This document shows positions 16,666-25,623 of a DNA stretch of 64,000 nucleotides, in pieces (the first letter of the stretch is position 1; each line of letters opens with the position of its first letter). The translations under genes were made by a program, and so were the position numbers. Location of the stretch: the NCBI GenBank assembly GCA_965204905.1, contig OZ242042.1:2790001-2854000 (forward strand). The letters run 5' to 3'. The DNA is from Bin87 sp965204905. Its GTDB lineage: Bacteria; Chloroflexota; Dehalococcoidia; Lucifugimonadales; UBA3495. Below the pieces are notes generated by a model. That model made no database searches and was not told where the DNA came from. It saw only the letters and a program-made list of their open reading frames with translations.

Positions 16666-17435
16666 GCATTGGACCGGTCGGGTTCGCGGTGGTCGTGTCC
16701 ATCTGGACGGCCCTGGCGTTGCCGGCGTTGGTGAGCGGATTGGTGGGGCGAGATTACTTCGGACGGGTGGGCGGCCAACCCAGGGGAACGCAGATCCCGG
16801 CTCGGTGGGGGTGGTTTCTGATGGAATTGCCGGCCCTGGTCACCCTGCCGGCGATCTATCTGACGGGAACCCGCCTGACGGGAGGCGCCGTGTGGGCAGT
16901 AGGCGACCTGCTGGTGGGGGTATGGGCAGCCCACTATGCTCACCGCACGCTGATTTGGCCGTGGCTGGTGCAGCGAAAGGGCAGTAAGATGCCGGCGGTA
17001 ACCTGCGCGGCGGGATTTGGATTCAACGTGGTGAACGGACTGCTTTTCGGTTGGTTCCTGACTCGTCTAGCCGACTATCCGGCTGGCTGGTTTGGGGACG
17101 TTCGCTTTGTTGCCGGCGCGTCTGTCATGGCGCTGGGAGCAGTAGTGAACGTATGGTCAGACTATCACCTGTCGAGGCTGCGGAACGCAACCCCGGGCCG
17201 GGCCGTTCTGCCCACTCGCGGCCCGTTCCGGCTGGTGTCGTGTCCCAACCTGATGGGGGAAATGCTGGAGTGGGCCGGATTTGCGCTGATGTGCTGGTCG
17301 CTGCCGGGGCTATCCTTTGCGATTTGGACCTGGGCAAACCTGATACCGCGAGCCTTGTGGCGACACCGGTGGTATCACCAGCAGTTCGACAATTACCCGA
17401 GCAATCGGCGGGCGGTAATACCTGGGCTGCTGTAA
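16662..17435 (+). CDS. Steroid 5-alpha-reductase-like integral membrane protein
   Basis: 257 residues, nearly all hydrophobic helices (about six or seven). The C-terminal third carries the family hallmark in order: TRGPFRLVSCPNLMGEMLEW, GFALMCWSLPGLSF, then HRWYHQQFDNYPSNRRAVIP at the extreme C-terminus. This is close in pattern to eukaryotic 3-oxo-5-alpha-steroid 4-dehydrogenases, which use NADPH through these conserved Asn/Glu/His/Tyr residues. GTG start at 16662 overlaps the SDR stop. A related possibility is an isoprenylcysteine-methyltransferase-type fold, but the YHxxFxxYPxxRxxxIP ending favours 5-alpha-reductase. Confidence 0.85.
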   Translation: MSIGPVGFAVVVSIWTALALPALVSGLVGRDYFGRVGGQPRGTQIPARWGWFLMELPALVTLPAIYLTGTRLTGGAVWAVGDLLVGVWAAHYAHRTLIWPWLVQRKGSKMPAVTCAAGFGFNVVNGLLFGWFLTRLADYPAGWFGDVRFVAGASVMALGAVVNVWSDYHLSRLRNATPGRAVLPTRGPFRLVSCPNLMGEMLEWAGFALMCWSLPGLSFAIWTWANLIPRALWRHRWYHQQFDNYPSNRRAVIPGLL

Positions 17436-17520
17436 TCCCACTTGAGGCTGGCCGATTGTGTTGCCGGGATCATCGCGGCATAATCGGGTCCATCAAGCCT
17501 GATCGGTTGCGTCGCCACTG

Positions 17521-17619
17521 GTGAATCTTTTTGAGGGAGTTACGTATCCGGGCGGCGCGACAGGCGCGGGTTCCATCACGGCGGCCATGCTGCTGCGGGA
17601 GTTCGCGAAGGATGGAAGA
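17521..17619 (+). pseudogene. Possible fragment of an M17-type aminopeptidase
   Basis: An open stretch reads FEGVTYPGGATGAGSITAAM then LLREFAKDG, resembling the GG..AG.ITAA..L.EF block near the C-terminus of leucyl aminopeptidases. It has no start or flanking homology and runs straight into the antisense MBL gene. It could be chance. Confidence 0.25.
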
Positions 17620-17643
17620 CAGAGAGGGGCAGGGCCCAAATTT

Positions 17644-18510
17644 CTAGGCCACCAGCTGCCAGTAGCGGCGACCTTCGGCGCGGACCACGCGGCCAAAGCC
17701 ACCGTGGTGGCAGATGGCCATAATGGCGTCCTCCGACTCGGCGCGCTCTACCATGGCGGCGCGGGTGGCAATGCCCTGGTCGGCGTCCATGTCGAAGCTG
17801 AACTTCCAGGCAGTTTCGGTGACCTGGGTTGGGCCGTGGAACACGTCGCCGAGGATGTAGGCTCGCTGTCCGCCGGATACGATGGCGAGGCTCATGGAGC
17901 CTGGCGTATGGCCGGGGGTGGAGATAGCGGTGATTTCGCCGGTCAACGCGCGCTCGCCGTCCAGCAAGTCCAGCACACCCAAGTCCTGGAGGGGGCCGAG
18001 AGTCTGGTCCCAGTGGGGAGGGAAGAGTTCCATGACTTCGGGACGCTGAAAGACCTCCCAGTCGGCGCGGTGGGCCACGTAGCGGGCGTTGGGGAAAGTA
18101 GGGCGGACCGGCGCGCCCGGTTTGTGGGTGAGGTTCCAACCCACGTGGTCGAAATGCAGGTGGCTGAAGAAAACGGTGTCGATGTCGGAGGGGCTGACGC
18201 CGGCGGTTTCCAATTCGCGCAGGAGGCGACCCTCAGCGCCGCCGACCATGGCCTCGATGGAGTGGGGGTTGGTGGCCGCGCCACCGAGCCCGGTGTCCAC
18301 CAGAATAGTCTGACCCTCAGATCGAATCAAGTAGCACTCGAAGTGAGCCAGCAGGTGGTCGCCGCTAAAGCCGCTGGGATAGCGCTCCTGGTAAGGAGTC
18401 CATGCCTCGGCGGGAACCTCGGGAAAAACATCGCTGAGGGGCAACGTGGCCTCGTGGTCGTTCAGGGACAGGATTTCCACGTTGCCGACGGTCAACCTGG
18501 CTTCGGGCAT
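17644..18510 (-). CDS. MBL-fold metallo-hydrolase
   Basis: 288 residues of the metallo-beta-lactamase fold. Metal site: SHLHFDHVGW (HxHxDH), a later His in ISTPGHTPGS, Asp in YILGDVFHGP, and a C-terminal ICHHGGFG. N-terminal ILVDTGLGG is typical of the lactonase-like branch. The substrate cannot be read from sequence; quorum-lactone or other ester hydrolysis is possible. ATG 18510 has GAGGAT upstream on the minus strand. It converges with the steroid-reductase operon. Confidence 0.9.
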   Translation of the reverse strand: MPEARLTVGNVEILSLNDHEATLPLSDVFPEVPAEAWTPYQERYPSGFSGDHLLAHFECYLIRSEGQTILVDTGLGGAATNPHSIEAMVGGAEGRLLRELETAGVSPSDIDTVFFSHLHFDHVGWNLTHKPGAPVRPTFPNARYVAHRADWEVFQRPEVMELFPPHWDQTLGPLQDLGVLDLLDGERALTGEITAISTPGHTPGSMSLAIVSGGQRAYILGDVFHGPTQVTETAWKFSFDMDADQGIATRAAMVERAESEDAIMAICHHGGFGRVVRAEGRRYWQLVA

Positions 18511-18650
18511 GGGGTATCCTCACTCGAAGTTGGGAATTGAAATGGCGTCCCAGGCAAACGCTGCTTTAGGGTTCCCGTGCTTGCCCAAGCGTTCCCATTA
18601 TGTAGCATAATTCCCTGATTTGAGTACGAAATGACGTGCTTTGTTGTCCC

Positions 18651-18677
18651 TTGACGGCCCGTAGGTTATCGTATATT
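18651..18677 (+). promoter_or_regulatory. Possible integrase promoter and repeats
   Basis: TTGACG at 18651 and TATATT at 18672 are spaced 15 bp, shorter than ideal. TATCG...CGATA flank the -10 region, and AAAGTGGGAAA is repeated at 18687 and 18699, right before the integrase ATG, as a possible operator. Confidence 0.35.
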
Positions 18678-18708
18678 CTCACGATAAAAGTGGGAAACAA
18701 AGTGGGAA

Positions 18709-19893
18709 ATGAAACGTCCTAAAACTCTGTCAGCAACCTTCGTAAAGACCGTCAATAGACCCGGCAGGTACGGAGACGGCAGGGGCCAACACGGATTATC
18801 GCTGAGGGTGAATCCCTCGTCAACGGGGCGGTTATCCAAGAGCTGGGTGCAGCGCCTGCGGTTGAAAGGCAAAATATTCGAGATCGGATTGGGCTCATAC
18901 CCCGTGACTTCCTTGGCGGAAGCCCGCGACAAGGCTCTGAACAATGCCCGCATGGTGGCTGCTGGTCATGACCCGCGGGCTGCTGTCGCTGTAGTTCCAA
19001 CATTTGTCGAGGCACTGGAAACCGTGATTGCCTTACACCGTGAAAACTGGAAAAACGGCGGCAAGACCGAGAATCTGTGGCGTCGGTCGTTGGAAACCTA
19101 CGCTATTCCTATATTCGGGCGGAAACTGGTGTCGGAGATCACCAGTTCCGATGTGCTCGCGGTGCTGGCACCCATTTGGGCCCACAAACGCCCCACAGCC
19201 ATGAAAGTGCGGCGGCGGGTGTCAGCGGTCATGAAGTGGGCCGTCGTGGAGGGCTACCGCGACGATAACCCTGCCGGCGACGCGGTGACCGCTGCCCTAC
19301 CACGCGGCGGTCATGTTGCAACTCACCAAAGGGCGCTGCCGTTCGCCGAAGTGGGAGCCGCCATTACGACCATCAGGGAAAGCGGGGCGTGGCCAGCTAC
19401 GAAACTTGCGTTTGAATTTTTGACCCTCACGGGCACTCGGAGCCAGGAAGTGAGGCTGGCGGACTGGAACGAGATTGACCTCGGCACGGCAACTTGGACT
19501 ATCCCCGAATCTCGCATGAAGGCTGGTCGTGAACATCGTGTACCGCTGTCACGGCAGGCCGTAGCCATGCTGGAGTCGGTGCGAGGTGAGATGTCCGATG
19601 GATCGGGTTTGATTTTCCGTTCACAACACGGCAAACCGCTCACAGATAGCACAATCAGTAAGCTGCTGCGTGAGCACAACATCGGGAGCGTTCCGCATGG
19701 GATGCGCAGCAGTTTCCGCGATTGGGCCGCAGAATGCACCGACGTGCCACGGGAGATAGCCGAGCATGCCATAGCTCACGTTGAAGGAACAGCGAGCGAA
19801 ATAGCCTACCGACGGACTGACTACTTCGAACGGCGGCGCACGCTAATGCAACAGTGGGCCGATTACGTACTGCCGGACGGTGACCCCGCATGA
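18709..19893 (+). CDS. int: P4-type tyrosine integrase
   Basis: 394 residues, full family length. An N-terminal DUF4102-like arm-binding domain (LSLRVNPSSTGRLSKSW...FEIGLGSYPVTSLAEAR) is followed by the core-binding domain and a catalytic domain with Arg244 in LTGTRSQEVR, His330-x-x-Arg333 in PHGMRSSFRDWA, His357 and the nucleophile Tyr367 in AYRRTDYFERRR. All catalytic residues are present. It probably mobilises the following module; I found no flanking tRNA or att repeat. It overlaps the next gene (ATGA). Confidence 0.95.
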   Translation: MKRPKTLSATFVKTVNRPGRYGDGRGQHGLSLRVNPSSTGRLSKSWVQRLRLKGKIFEIGLGSYPVTSLAEARDKALNNARMVAAGHDPRAAVAVVPTFVEALETVIALHRENWKNGGKTENLWRRSLETYAIPIFGRKLVSEITSSDVLAVLAPIWAHKRPTAMKVRRRVSAVMKWAVVEGYRDDNPAGDAVTAALPRGGHVATHQRALPFAEVGAAITTIRESGAWPATKLAFEFLTLTGTRSQEVRLADWNEIDLGTATWTIPESRMKAGREHRVPLSRQAVAMLESVRGEMSDGSGLIFRSQHGKPLTDSTISKLLREHNIGSVPHGMRSSFRDWAAECTDVPREIAEHAIAHVEGTASEIAYRRTDYFERRRTLMQQWADYVLPDGDPA

Positions 19894-20468
19894 CGCCGGC
19901 AGATCACAACTCTGCCCTAATCCGGTCCATCCTCGACGGTTGGCCTCATGATGTGATGGATGTTGTTGACAAGCTGGTCCGCTGGCCTAGCGACAGGCAA
20001 ACGCAAGACAATTTCGTAGGCCAACTGATCAGTCTTGCGCAAAAGAGTAAGGAAAACGACGGCTGGCTCACGGCGGCGACGGCGCTAGATATGCTGAAAA
20101 CGCTGTGCGATGCTTACGGGCATCGGATCATGGACGAAGGCGCACCGGCCGCCATCTTGCCTAATAGTTTGGCATGTTGGGCGTTGATGGTTGCCGCCGG
20201 CAGGATCGACGATTTGCCGAAGATTGGCCGTCCCAGCAACGTATTGCGAGATCTCAAATTGCTTTGGGTCGTCGATAGAGTCCGAAGCGACCTTTCGATC
20301 ACTCAAGAGAAAGCCGAAGCCATTGTTGCGGACGCAACCGGCTTGACCCCGGGCGGCGTCCGCCGGTCGCGGCAGCGCGGCGCGGTTGCCAAAGACGGTC
20401 CGTTAGGCGAGGTGGTTTTGGATATGCTGCGATACAAACACGGCGGGACGGTGTCGTTCAGTCCGTAG
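19890..20468 (+). CDS. Hypothetical protein coupled to the integrase
   Basis: 192 residues, no family recognised. The C-terminal part (ITQEKAEAIVADATGLTPGGVRRSRQRG) could be a helix-turn-helix. The start codon overlaps the integrase stop by four bases, so the two are probably translated together. A perfect 16-bp hairpin follows, closing this transcription unit. Confidence 0.7.
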   Translation: MTPADHNSALIRSILDGWPHDVMDVVDKLVRWPSDRQTQDNFVGQLISLAQKSKENDGWLTAATALDMLKTLCDAYGHRIMDEGAPAAILPNSLACWALMVAAGRIDDLPKIGRPSNVLRDLKLLWVVDRVRSDLSITQEKAEAIVADATGLTPGGVRRSRQRGAVAKDGPLGEVVLDMLRYKHGGTVSFSP

Positions 20469-20497
20469 CAGCGTATCCCTATATCCGTCGAACCTAA

Positions 20498-20531
20498 CCA
20501 GCGCCGAGGTGATTGATCACCTCGGCGCTGG
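20498..20531 (+). terminator. Perfect 16-bp hairpin after the integrase unit
   Basis: CCAGCGCCGAGGTGAT and its exact reverse complement flank a 2-nt loop. CATTTAAG and later CTTTTTTACC follow. Either a terminator or, given the perfect symmetry, a protein-binding palindrome of the island. Confidence 0.65.
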
Positions 20532-20619
20532 CATTTAAGTCGGCGCCTTTTTTACCTAGGATCAGCGGGGGCAGTCTGGGAATATGGGGGTACTAAGTAC
20601 ACCAACAAGGAGAAAATTT

Positions 20620-20862
20620 ATGCCCCCAACCCCGGAATCCAGCCCGCGTATGCTTCGCCGCGACGCCGTTGAAGCAGCAACCGGGCTAAGCCGATCTTCC
20701 ATCTACCGCCTCATGCGCGCAGGCCAATTCCCCGAACCGGTAAAAGTTGGCCTCCGCGCCGTGCGTTGGCGGGAATCCGATCTGGCGACGTGGCTAGCCT
20801 CGTGCCCGGTGTCGCACGGCGAGGCTAGCGCACATTCGGATGAAGGATATCCGAATGGCTGA
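20620..20862 (+). CDS. AlpA-like phage transcriptional regulator
   Basis: 80 residues from ATG 20620, preceded by AAGGAG at good spacing; an ATG 12 codons earlier is less likely. The centre is the AlpA/MerR-like helix-turn-helix: LRRDAVEAATGLSRSSIYRL, MRAGQFPEP, and WRESDLATWLASC. AlpA proteins switch on excision or replication genes of P4-like elements, which fits its place between the integrase and the replication protein. Confidence 0.85.
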   Translation: MPPTPESSPRMLRRDAVEAATGLSRSSIYRLMRAGQFPEPVKVGLRAVRWRESDLATWLASCPVSHGEASAHSDEGYPNG

Positions 20863-22312
20863 AACAAAATTCACCGACGACGGCCCGGTCATTGGCGACA
20901 AGGCCAACGATCAAAAGCAAGCCGACAAAACAGGCGAACAGACCGAATCGCAGGACGCCATCCGCCTGTTATCACGGCGCACCGACGAAATGCGGCGCGA
21001 CCCGGAAAATCAGATGTACATCGTCGAACCCAATGGGTTGTGGATCCTAGCCAACGAAGGCGAAATGCAGACCAAGACACTGCTTTACGACATGGTGCAG
21101 CAGGAACGCGAAAGGGAAGGCAAGGCTACGTCCGAGGATGACAAGCGCGCCGGATTCAACCACTGGCATGCGGTTGTAAAGCTCGCAGTCCTGCACTTCT
21201 CTTCCAACGCCGGCGGCGTCGCTATCGTCAACACCAATGAATTCGACAACTACGAGCAGCATCGCCTATTGCCTTACAACGACGGTACGGCGTGGGATTT
21301 CACTCAGCATCGCATGCTATCCAACCAGGAACTGAAAGAAGCGATGTTGCTGGACCACGGGTGGAATATTCAGCCGACCACGCCGGTGCCAACCGACGCC
21401 GACGGCGACATCACCATTGAACTGAAGGATGACATCGAAAAGCTGCTGTTCGAACACTACGGCAAACCGTTGCTGGAGATGTTCGCAGCAAGGCTTCGTG
21501 AAGGGACCGGCAAATTGGTTGATTCTTGGCGCGCTTCTACCAGCAACTTTGGCAAGTCGACCTTCATGGACGCTATGGACAGGGCGTTCCCGGGCGCCAT
21601 ACACCGCGAACCGACACCAAAATACATGTCCAGCGGTGGCGCTCGTTTCTCGCAGGACACAGAGCCGCTGTCAAAGACCGTCTGGACGGCGGTGGACGAG
21701 GTGGACAAAGCCGAAAAGCCAATCGGGTTCGACAAATTTGGCACCTACGCCAATGAGACGTTGAGCATCGAAAAGAAATTTGCCAACCCTAGGAAAGTTC
21801 GGCGTACAGCTCGGCTGGTGTTGATGGGAGCTGATTGGGCGAACACCAACACGTCAAGCCAAGGTGTAGCATCACGCCTGATACGCGCCGTGGAACACAC
21901 CGGAGACGAAACGCTGTCGGCGGAAGACCGTGAAGTAATGCTGAACAATGGAGATGCGCTACGTCTCTGCATCGTATCGCTGGCTGATAGACCAATGAAC
22001 AAAGACATCGAAACCACACTGGAAAACACCGCCGCCGAATTCCGCCGCCTGCGAGCTGATAAGCTACAGGCCTGGCTGGCTGAAAGCCTACAGAGAAAAA
22101 AGGGGGCTGAGATTACGACGGCAGAGCTCACCGAAGCTATCAAACAGGCCATTGAAGACGGCGATTTGCCATTGGACAAGGCGCCTGATGCCAAGGCGAT
22201 AGCAGTCGCTATGAAAGCCGTCTGGAACAAGGCTCCGGAGCGCGTTGGAAACAACAAAAATCGCCGCCGCGCTTACACCGGATTGGCCGTGGTCAAAGAC
22301 GCCAATCTTTAG
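20855..22312 (+). CDS. SF3-helicase/primase-like replication protein of the island
   Basis: 485 residues. A probable Walker A is STSNFGKSTFMDAM and Walker B is VWTAVDEVDKA, with an Arg-rich sensor region later (PRKVRRTARLVLMG; GVASRLIRA). This arrangement fits the D5/P4-alpha-type superfamily 3 helicases of phage satellites and integrative elements. A charged Gln/Lys N-terminus precedes it. ATG 20855 has AAGGAT upstream and is preferred to ATG 20840. It overlaps the AlpA gene by 8 bases, so the two form an operon. The match is by motif pattern; certainty is moderate. Confidence 0.7.
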   Translation: MAETKFTDDGPVIGDKANDQKQADKTGEQTESQDAIRLLSRRTDEMRRDPENQMYIVEPNGLWILANEGEMQTKTLLYDMVQQEREREGKATSEDDKRAGFNHWHAVVKLAVLHFSSNAGGVAIVNTNEFDNYEQHRLLPYNDGTAWDFTQHRMLSNQELKEAMLLDHGWNIQPTTPVPTDADGDITIELKDDIEKLLFEHYGKPLLEMFAARLREGTGKLVDSWRASTSNFGKSTFMDAMDRAFPGAIHREPTPKYMSSGGARFSQDTEPLSKTVWTAVDEVDKAEKPIGFDKFGTYANETLSIEKKFANPRKVRRTARLVLMGADWANTNTSSQGVASRLIRAVEHTGDETLSAEDREVMLNNGDALRLCIVSLADRPMNKDIETTLENTAAEFRRLRADKLQAWLAESLQRKKGAEITTAELTEAIKQAIEDGDLPLDKAPDAKAIAVAMKAVWNKAPERVGNNKNRRRAYTGLAVVKDANL

Positions 22313-22448
22313 TGATTCAAAGGCGCGCGCATGCGTGGGAAGTAATCGAGGTGTCCGAGGTGTCCACAAACCACAATTACATAACCCGATTAAGTGGACA
22401 GCATGGACACCTGCTTTACTCCCACACATGTGCGCGAAGGAAACTACG

Positions 22449-22738
22449 ATGACATCATTCGCTCAAAAAGCCAAGAGCGGGGCAAGAGTTACCACTGCCT
22501 ATGAGCTGACTAAAAACTTGGACGAGGTCCGACCATATCGCTACAAGGACTACACGTGGACTGCTAACCCACCGTGTCATGCCAGCACCAGCGGCACGTC
22601 ATTCCGCTTCGGCGACCATCCCCACGGCGGCATCATCTTGGCTGCTGGGAACCGGGACGGACCTACGCCGGCTACTACGAACGCTTGGGAGACGCGTTGG
22701 GGGCACATCCAGATAGGCTACCGCTACGGCGGCAGGCT
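22449..22738 (+). pseudogene. Truncated island gene, possibly a primase zinc-binding domain
   Basis: From ATG 22449 the frame reads MTSFAQKAKSGARVTTAYEL followed by YRYKDYTWTANPPCHAS and SFRFGDHPHGGIIL, which vaguely resembles the N-terminal CHC2-type region of phage primases. The reading frame then runs into transposase debris, so the gene looks cut by an IS insertion. Identity is unproven. Confidence 0.35.
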
Positions 22739-22759
22739 GCGCGGCGGTAAGCTCGCGCC

Positions 22760-23105
22760 ACACCAGAACATCGCTTCCGGGTGTTGGGCGGCGAACAACA
22801 CGCCTGCGCCGTATCGAGTACAGGGTGATGTCATCTCCGCACCATCTCTGACTTTCGCAAGGGTCACCCGGCGGCGGGGCAGCTTTTGCAGGTGTTGCTG
22901 CTGTGGCAGTGGGCGGGGCAGGGAACTGGTGAACTTGGGACATGTGGCTTTGGACCGCACCAAGGTAAGGCCCAACGCATTGAAGCACAAGGCGATGAGC
23001 TATAAGCGTACGAAAGAGAAAGAAGCGCAGTTGCAGGGTGAGGTGGACGAGGAGGAAGACCGCCGGTACGGCAAGGATAAGCGCGGTGACGAGTTGCCCG
23101 CGTAG
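22760..23105 (+). pseudogene. IS1182-family transposase relic
   Basis: Three short reading frames together give an IS1182/DUF772-type transposase middle: HRFRVLGGEQH, then LRTISDFRKGHPAA in one frame, and LGHVALDRTKVRPNALKHKA followed by MSYKRTKEKEAQLQGEVDEE and RRYGKDKRGDELP in another. Stops and at least one frameshift separate them, and both ends of the gene are missing. It is a dead fragment fused in frame to the preceding island ORF. Confidence 0.75.
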
Positions 23106-23450
23106 TTGTCCTCTCGGGAGGGTCGCTTGGAACGGATCCGGTAGGCCCTGGTAACGCTGGAAGCTGTCCCGGCATTGTAGCCCAACACCCCACTGAAATC
23201 GGCTTCAACGCCGACTTTTTCAGCACTCCCGAACTATGTACCAGTAATCTGCGAAATCGCCAGGAACTATAGGCCAGTTCGCCAAGGTCTATGACCAACG
23301 GTCGACGCCGTACTGACGGTCGAGCGGACTGACGTCGCTGGCGTCTACCGACAAAACGCGTCACTTTGCCGCTTGGACAGCCCCGCCGGAGTATGTGATT
23401 AAAATCCCGAGGGCCTGCCGCTACCGAGACTCTGGCAGGCGGAGGCCCTC

Positions 23451-24311
23451 ATGGGAGAAACCCGATGCGAAACCTGGCCGATACCGGCGGTTTGGCCACA
23501 GGTTACCGACGAGCAGTGGGAGATCCTGGTGCCGCAGTTGCGCCGATACGCCGGCTCCTGCGGCGAGACCACGCGCCTGCAGTTCAACGGTTTGTTGTAC
23601 GCGCTGGAAGGCCAATGCCAGTGGCGCCTGTTGCCGCCCCAGTTCGGTGCTTCGGATACGGTGGCAAGGCGCTTCCAGCGGTGGGCGGACAAACGTGTCT
23701 TTCGCAGCGTCTACGCGGCCCTGTACCCGCCTGACGCTCTGTCCCGAGGGCGAACCGTGATCATCGACGGCAGCTACGCCCCTGCGCACATCGACGCGAT
23801 GGGAGCCCGCGAAGAGAGCTCGGGATGTCTATGCCGGGTGGATTCTTCATGTCCGCGGAAGAGGCCTTGGGAATGCGCGAAAACGGAGGCGATTGGGAAA
23901 ACGCGGGGCGGGTATGCGACCAACATCGTGATTGCGGTGAACGAAGGCGGTCAGTTGCTGGACTGGCGGTTGCTGGCCGGCAACGCGCCCGAATCGCGCG
24001 CTATGCCGGCCCTGCTCGATGGCTTGCACCCCTCCCTGGTGGTTGCCGATAAAATCCATGATACCAACGCCAACCGAGGCCTGCTGGAGCGTCGGGGAAT
24101 TCGAGCGGCGATCCCCAATCATCCCCGGCGCAAGGATCCTTACCCCTGGCATCCGGCGATAAAGAAGCAGCACATAGCTGACAATTACTTTTGCCGGTTG
24201 AAGTCGTTCCGGAGGGTGGCGACGCGCTACGAAAAGACCCGCGAAAACTATGACGCAGTCATCGCGTTGGCCGCCCTGTGGATCGCTCTGCGGCAGGATT
24301 ATCCAGGTTGA
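23451..24311 (+). CDS. IS5-family transposase, copy 1
   Basis: 286 residues. The IS5-like (IS427-type) order is seen: VTDEQWEILVPQL, WRLLPPQFG, catalytic Asp in VIIDGSYAPAH, a second Asp in VVADKIHDTNANR, then FCRLKSFRRVATRYEKTREN. The third acidic position reads Asp-Asn (ADN) rather than the usual Glu-Asn. ATG 23451 follows GGAGGCCC. A related copy lies downstream with the same 50-base leader. Whether it is active is not clear. Confidence 0.85.
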   Translation: MGETRCETWPIPAVWPQVTDEQWEILVPQLRRYAGSCGETTRLQFNGLLYALEGQCQWRLLPPQFGASDTVARRFQRWADKRVFRSVYAALYPPDALSRGRTVIIDGSYAPAHIDAMGAREESSGCLCRVDSSCPRKRPWECAKTEAIGKTRGGYATNIVIAVNEGGQLLDWRLLAGNAPESRAMPALLDGLHPSLVVADKIHDTNANRGLLERRGIRAAIPNHPRRKDPYPWHPAIKKQHIADNYFCRLKSFRRVATRYEKTRENYDAVIALAALWIALRQDYPG

Positions 24312-24327
24312 CAGGGGGTGTAGTGGC

Positions 24328-24422
24328 TACCGACAAACTACCGCGCCTACCCCTACCGACAAAATCAGCGTGATCGGGGTCATTTCCATGCTTGGGATCA
24401 CCCTATAGGGTCTACCGACAAA
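24328..24422. repeat. Repeated TACCGACAAA motifs at the IS5-like element junction
   Basis: TACCGACAAA occurs at 24328, 24354 and 24413, and again at 23346 before the first copy. The left flanks of both elements share GTCTACCGACAAA-CGCGTCAC. These look like element-end or transposase-binding repeats; exact inverted ends were not found. Confidence 0.5.
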
Positions 24423-24528
24423 CCGCGTCACTCCGGCGCGAAGCTCTGCCTAGACAGCTCCGCCGGAGTATGTGATTAAAATCCCGAGGGCCTGCCTCTT
24501 CCGAGACTTTCGGCAGGCGGAGGCCCTC

Positions 24529-25419
24529 ATGGGAGAACTCCCCAGCCAGACTTGGCCGATTCCGACGCACTGGCCACAGGTCACCGACGAACAGTGGGAG
24601 GTCCTGGGGCCGCTGTTGCCTCAGGGTGCCAGACTCCGCGCTGAGACCACGCGCCCGCAGTTCAACGCGATGTTGTACGCGCTTGAATCTGGCTGCCCCT
24701 GGCGCCTGTTGCCGCCCCAGTTTGGGCCGTGGAAGACGGTGGAAAAGCGTTTTCAGCGGTGGTCGGACGACGGGGCGTTCCGCAACGCCTACGCTGCGTT
24801 GCGTTCGCTGGACGCCCTGTCCCGAGGGCGCACGCTCATCATCGGCAGCAGCTATGCCAAAGTGCACAAGTCCGCCGTCGGAGCTCGCGTGGGGCGCTCC
24901 GGTCGTCGTTGCGGTTTTTGGTGTCCGCAATGTCCTCGGAAGCGACCTTTGTATTGTCCCGAGGATCAGGCAATCGCCATGACTCGCGGCGGCTTCGCCA
25001 CGAAACTGGTGATGGCGGTGAATGAGGAGGGTCAGCTGGTGGACTGGCGACTTTTGCCTGGCACTCTTCCCGCGTCGACGGCGACGAAGGCCTTGTTGAG
25101 GCGTGGAGGCCCCGCCGTGCTGGAACGCTGGGCCCCCGCCGTGCTGGTTGGCGACGTGAGCCACGACAACAACGCTTTCCGAAGGATGTTGGCGGCGCTC
25201 GAAATCGAAGGGGCGATCCCCAATCGTCCTAATCGCAAGAAACCTTACCCCCCGCATCCGGCGTTGGAATTGCAGCGCGTCGCCGACGATTGCCTCTTCA
25301 GGCTGCGACACTTCCGCCGCGTGGCCACGCGCTACGAAAAGACCCGCGAAGGGTACGACTCGGTTATCGCGTTGGCCGTCCTGTGGACAGCCCTCCAGGA
25401 GGATTACCCGCCGCGCTGA
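24529..25419 (+). pseudogene. IS5-family transposase, copy 2, catalytically damaged
   Basis: 296 residues from ATG 24529, clearly homologous to the copy at 23451 through its whole length. The first catalytic Asp is lost: LIIGSSYAKVH stands where copy 1 has VIIDGSYAPAH. An extra Cys/Arg-rich insert (GFWCPQCPRKRP) follows. The frame is intact, so it may still be expressed, but the missing residue predicts no transposition. Confidence 0.75.
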
Positions 25420-25623
25420 GATAGCTGGCGACCGGAGCTGGTAAGCGGGCCAGGAGCTGGCGACACCGGCGAGCCGGCGTCCGTGGCCCACGGCGAGATT
25501 GAAATCGCCGCCACAGGCAAAACCACACACGCACCGCGAGACTTTCCGAATCTCACTGTGCGTCACCACAAGGAATGGGGAGGAAAGACAGACAGGATGT
25601 AAACGCAACCAACGGCCTACACT

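Noticed and set aside
18511..18708. tRNA gene as integrase attachment site
   Set aside because: No cloverleaf or T-loop sequence was found, and no matching direct repeat further right.
22870..22935. Cysteine cluster (FCRCCCCG) as a metal-binding motif
   Set aside because: It results from reading IS1182 transposase DNA out of frame.
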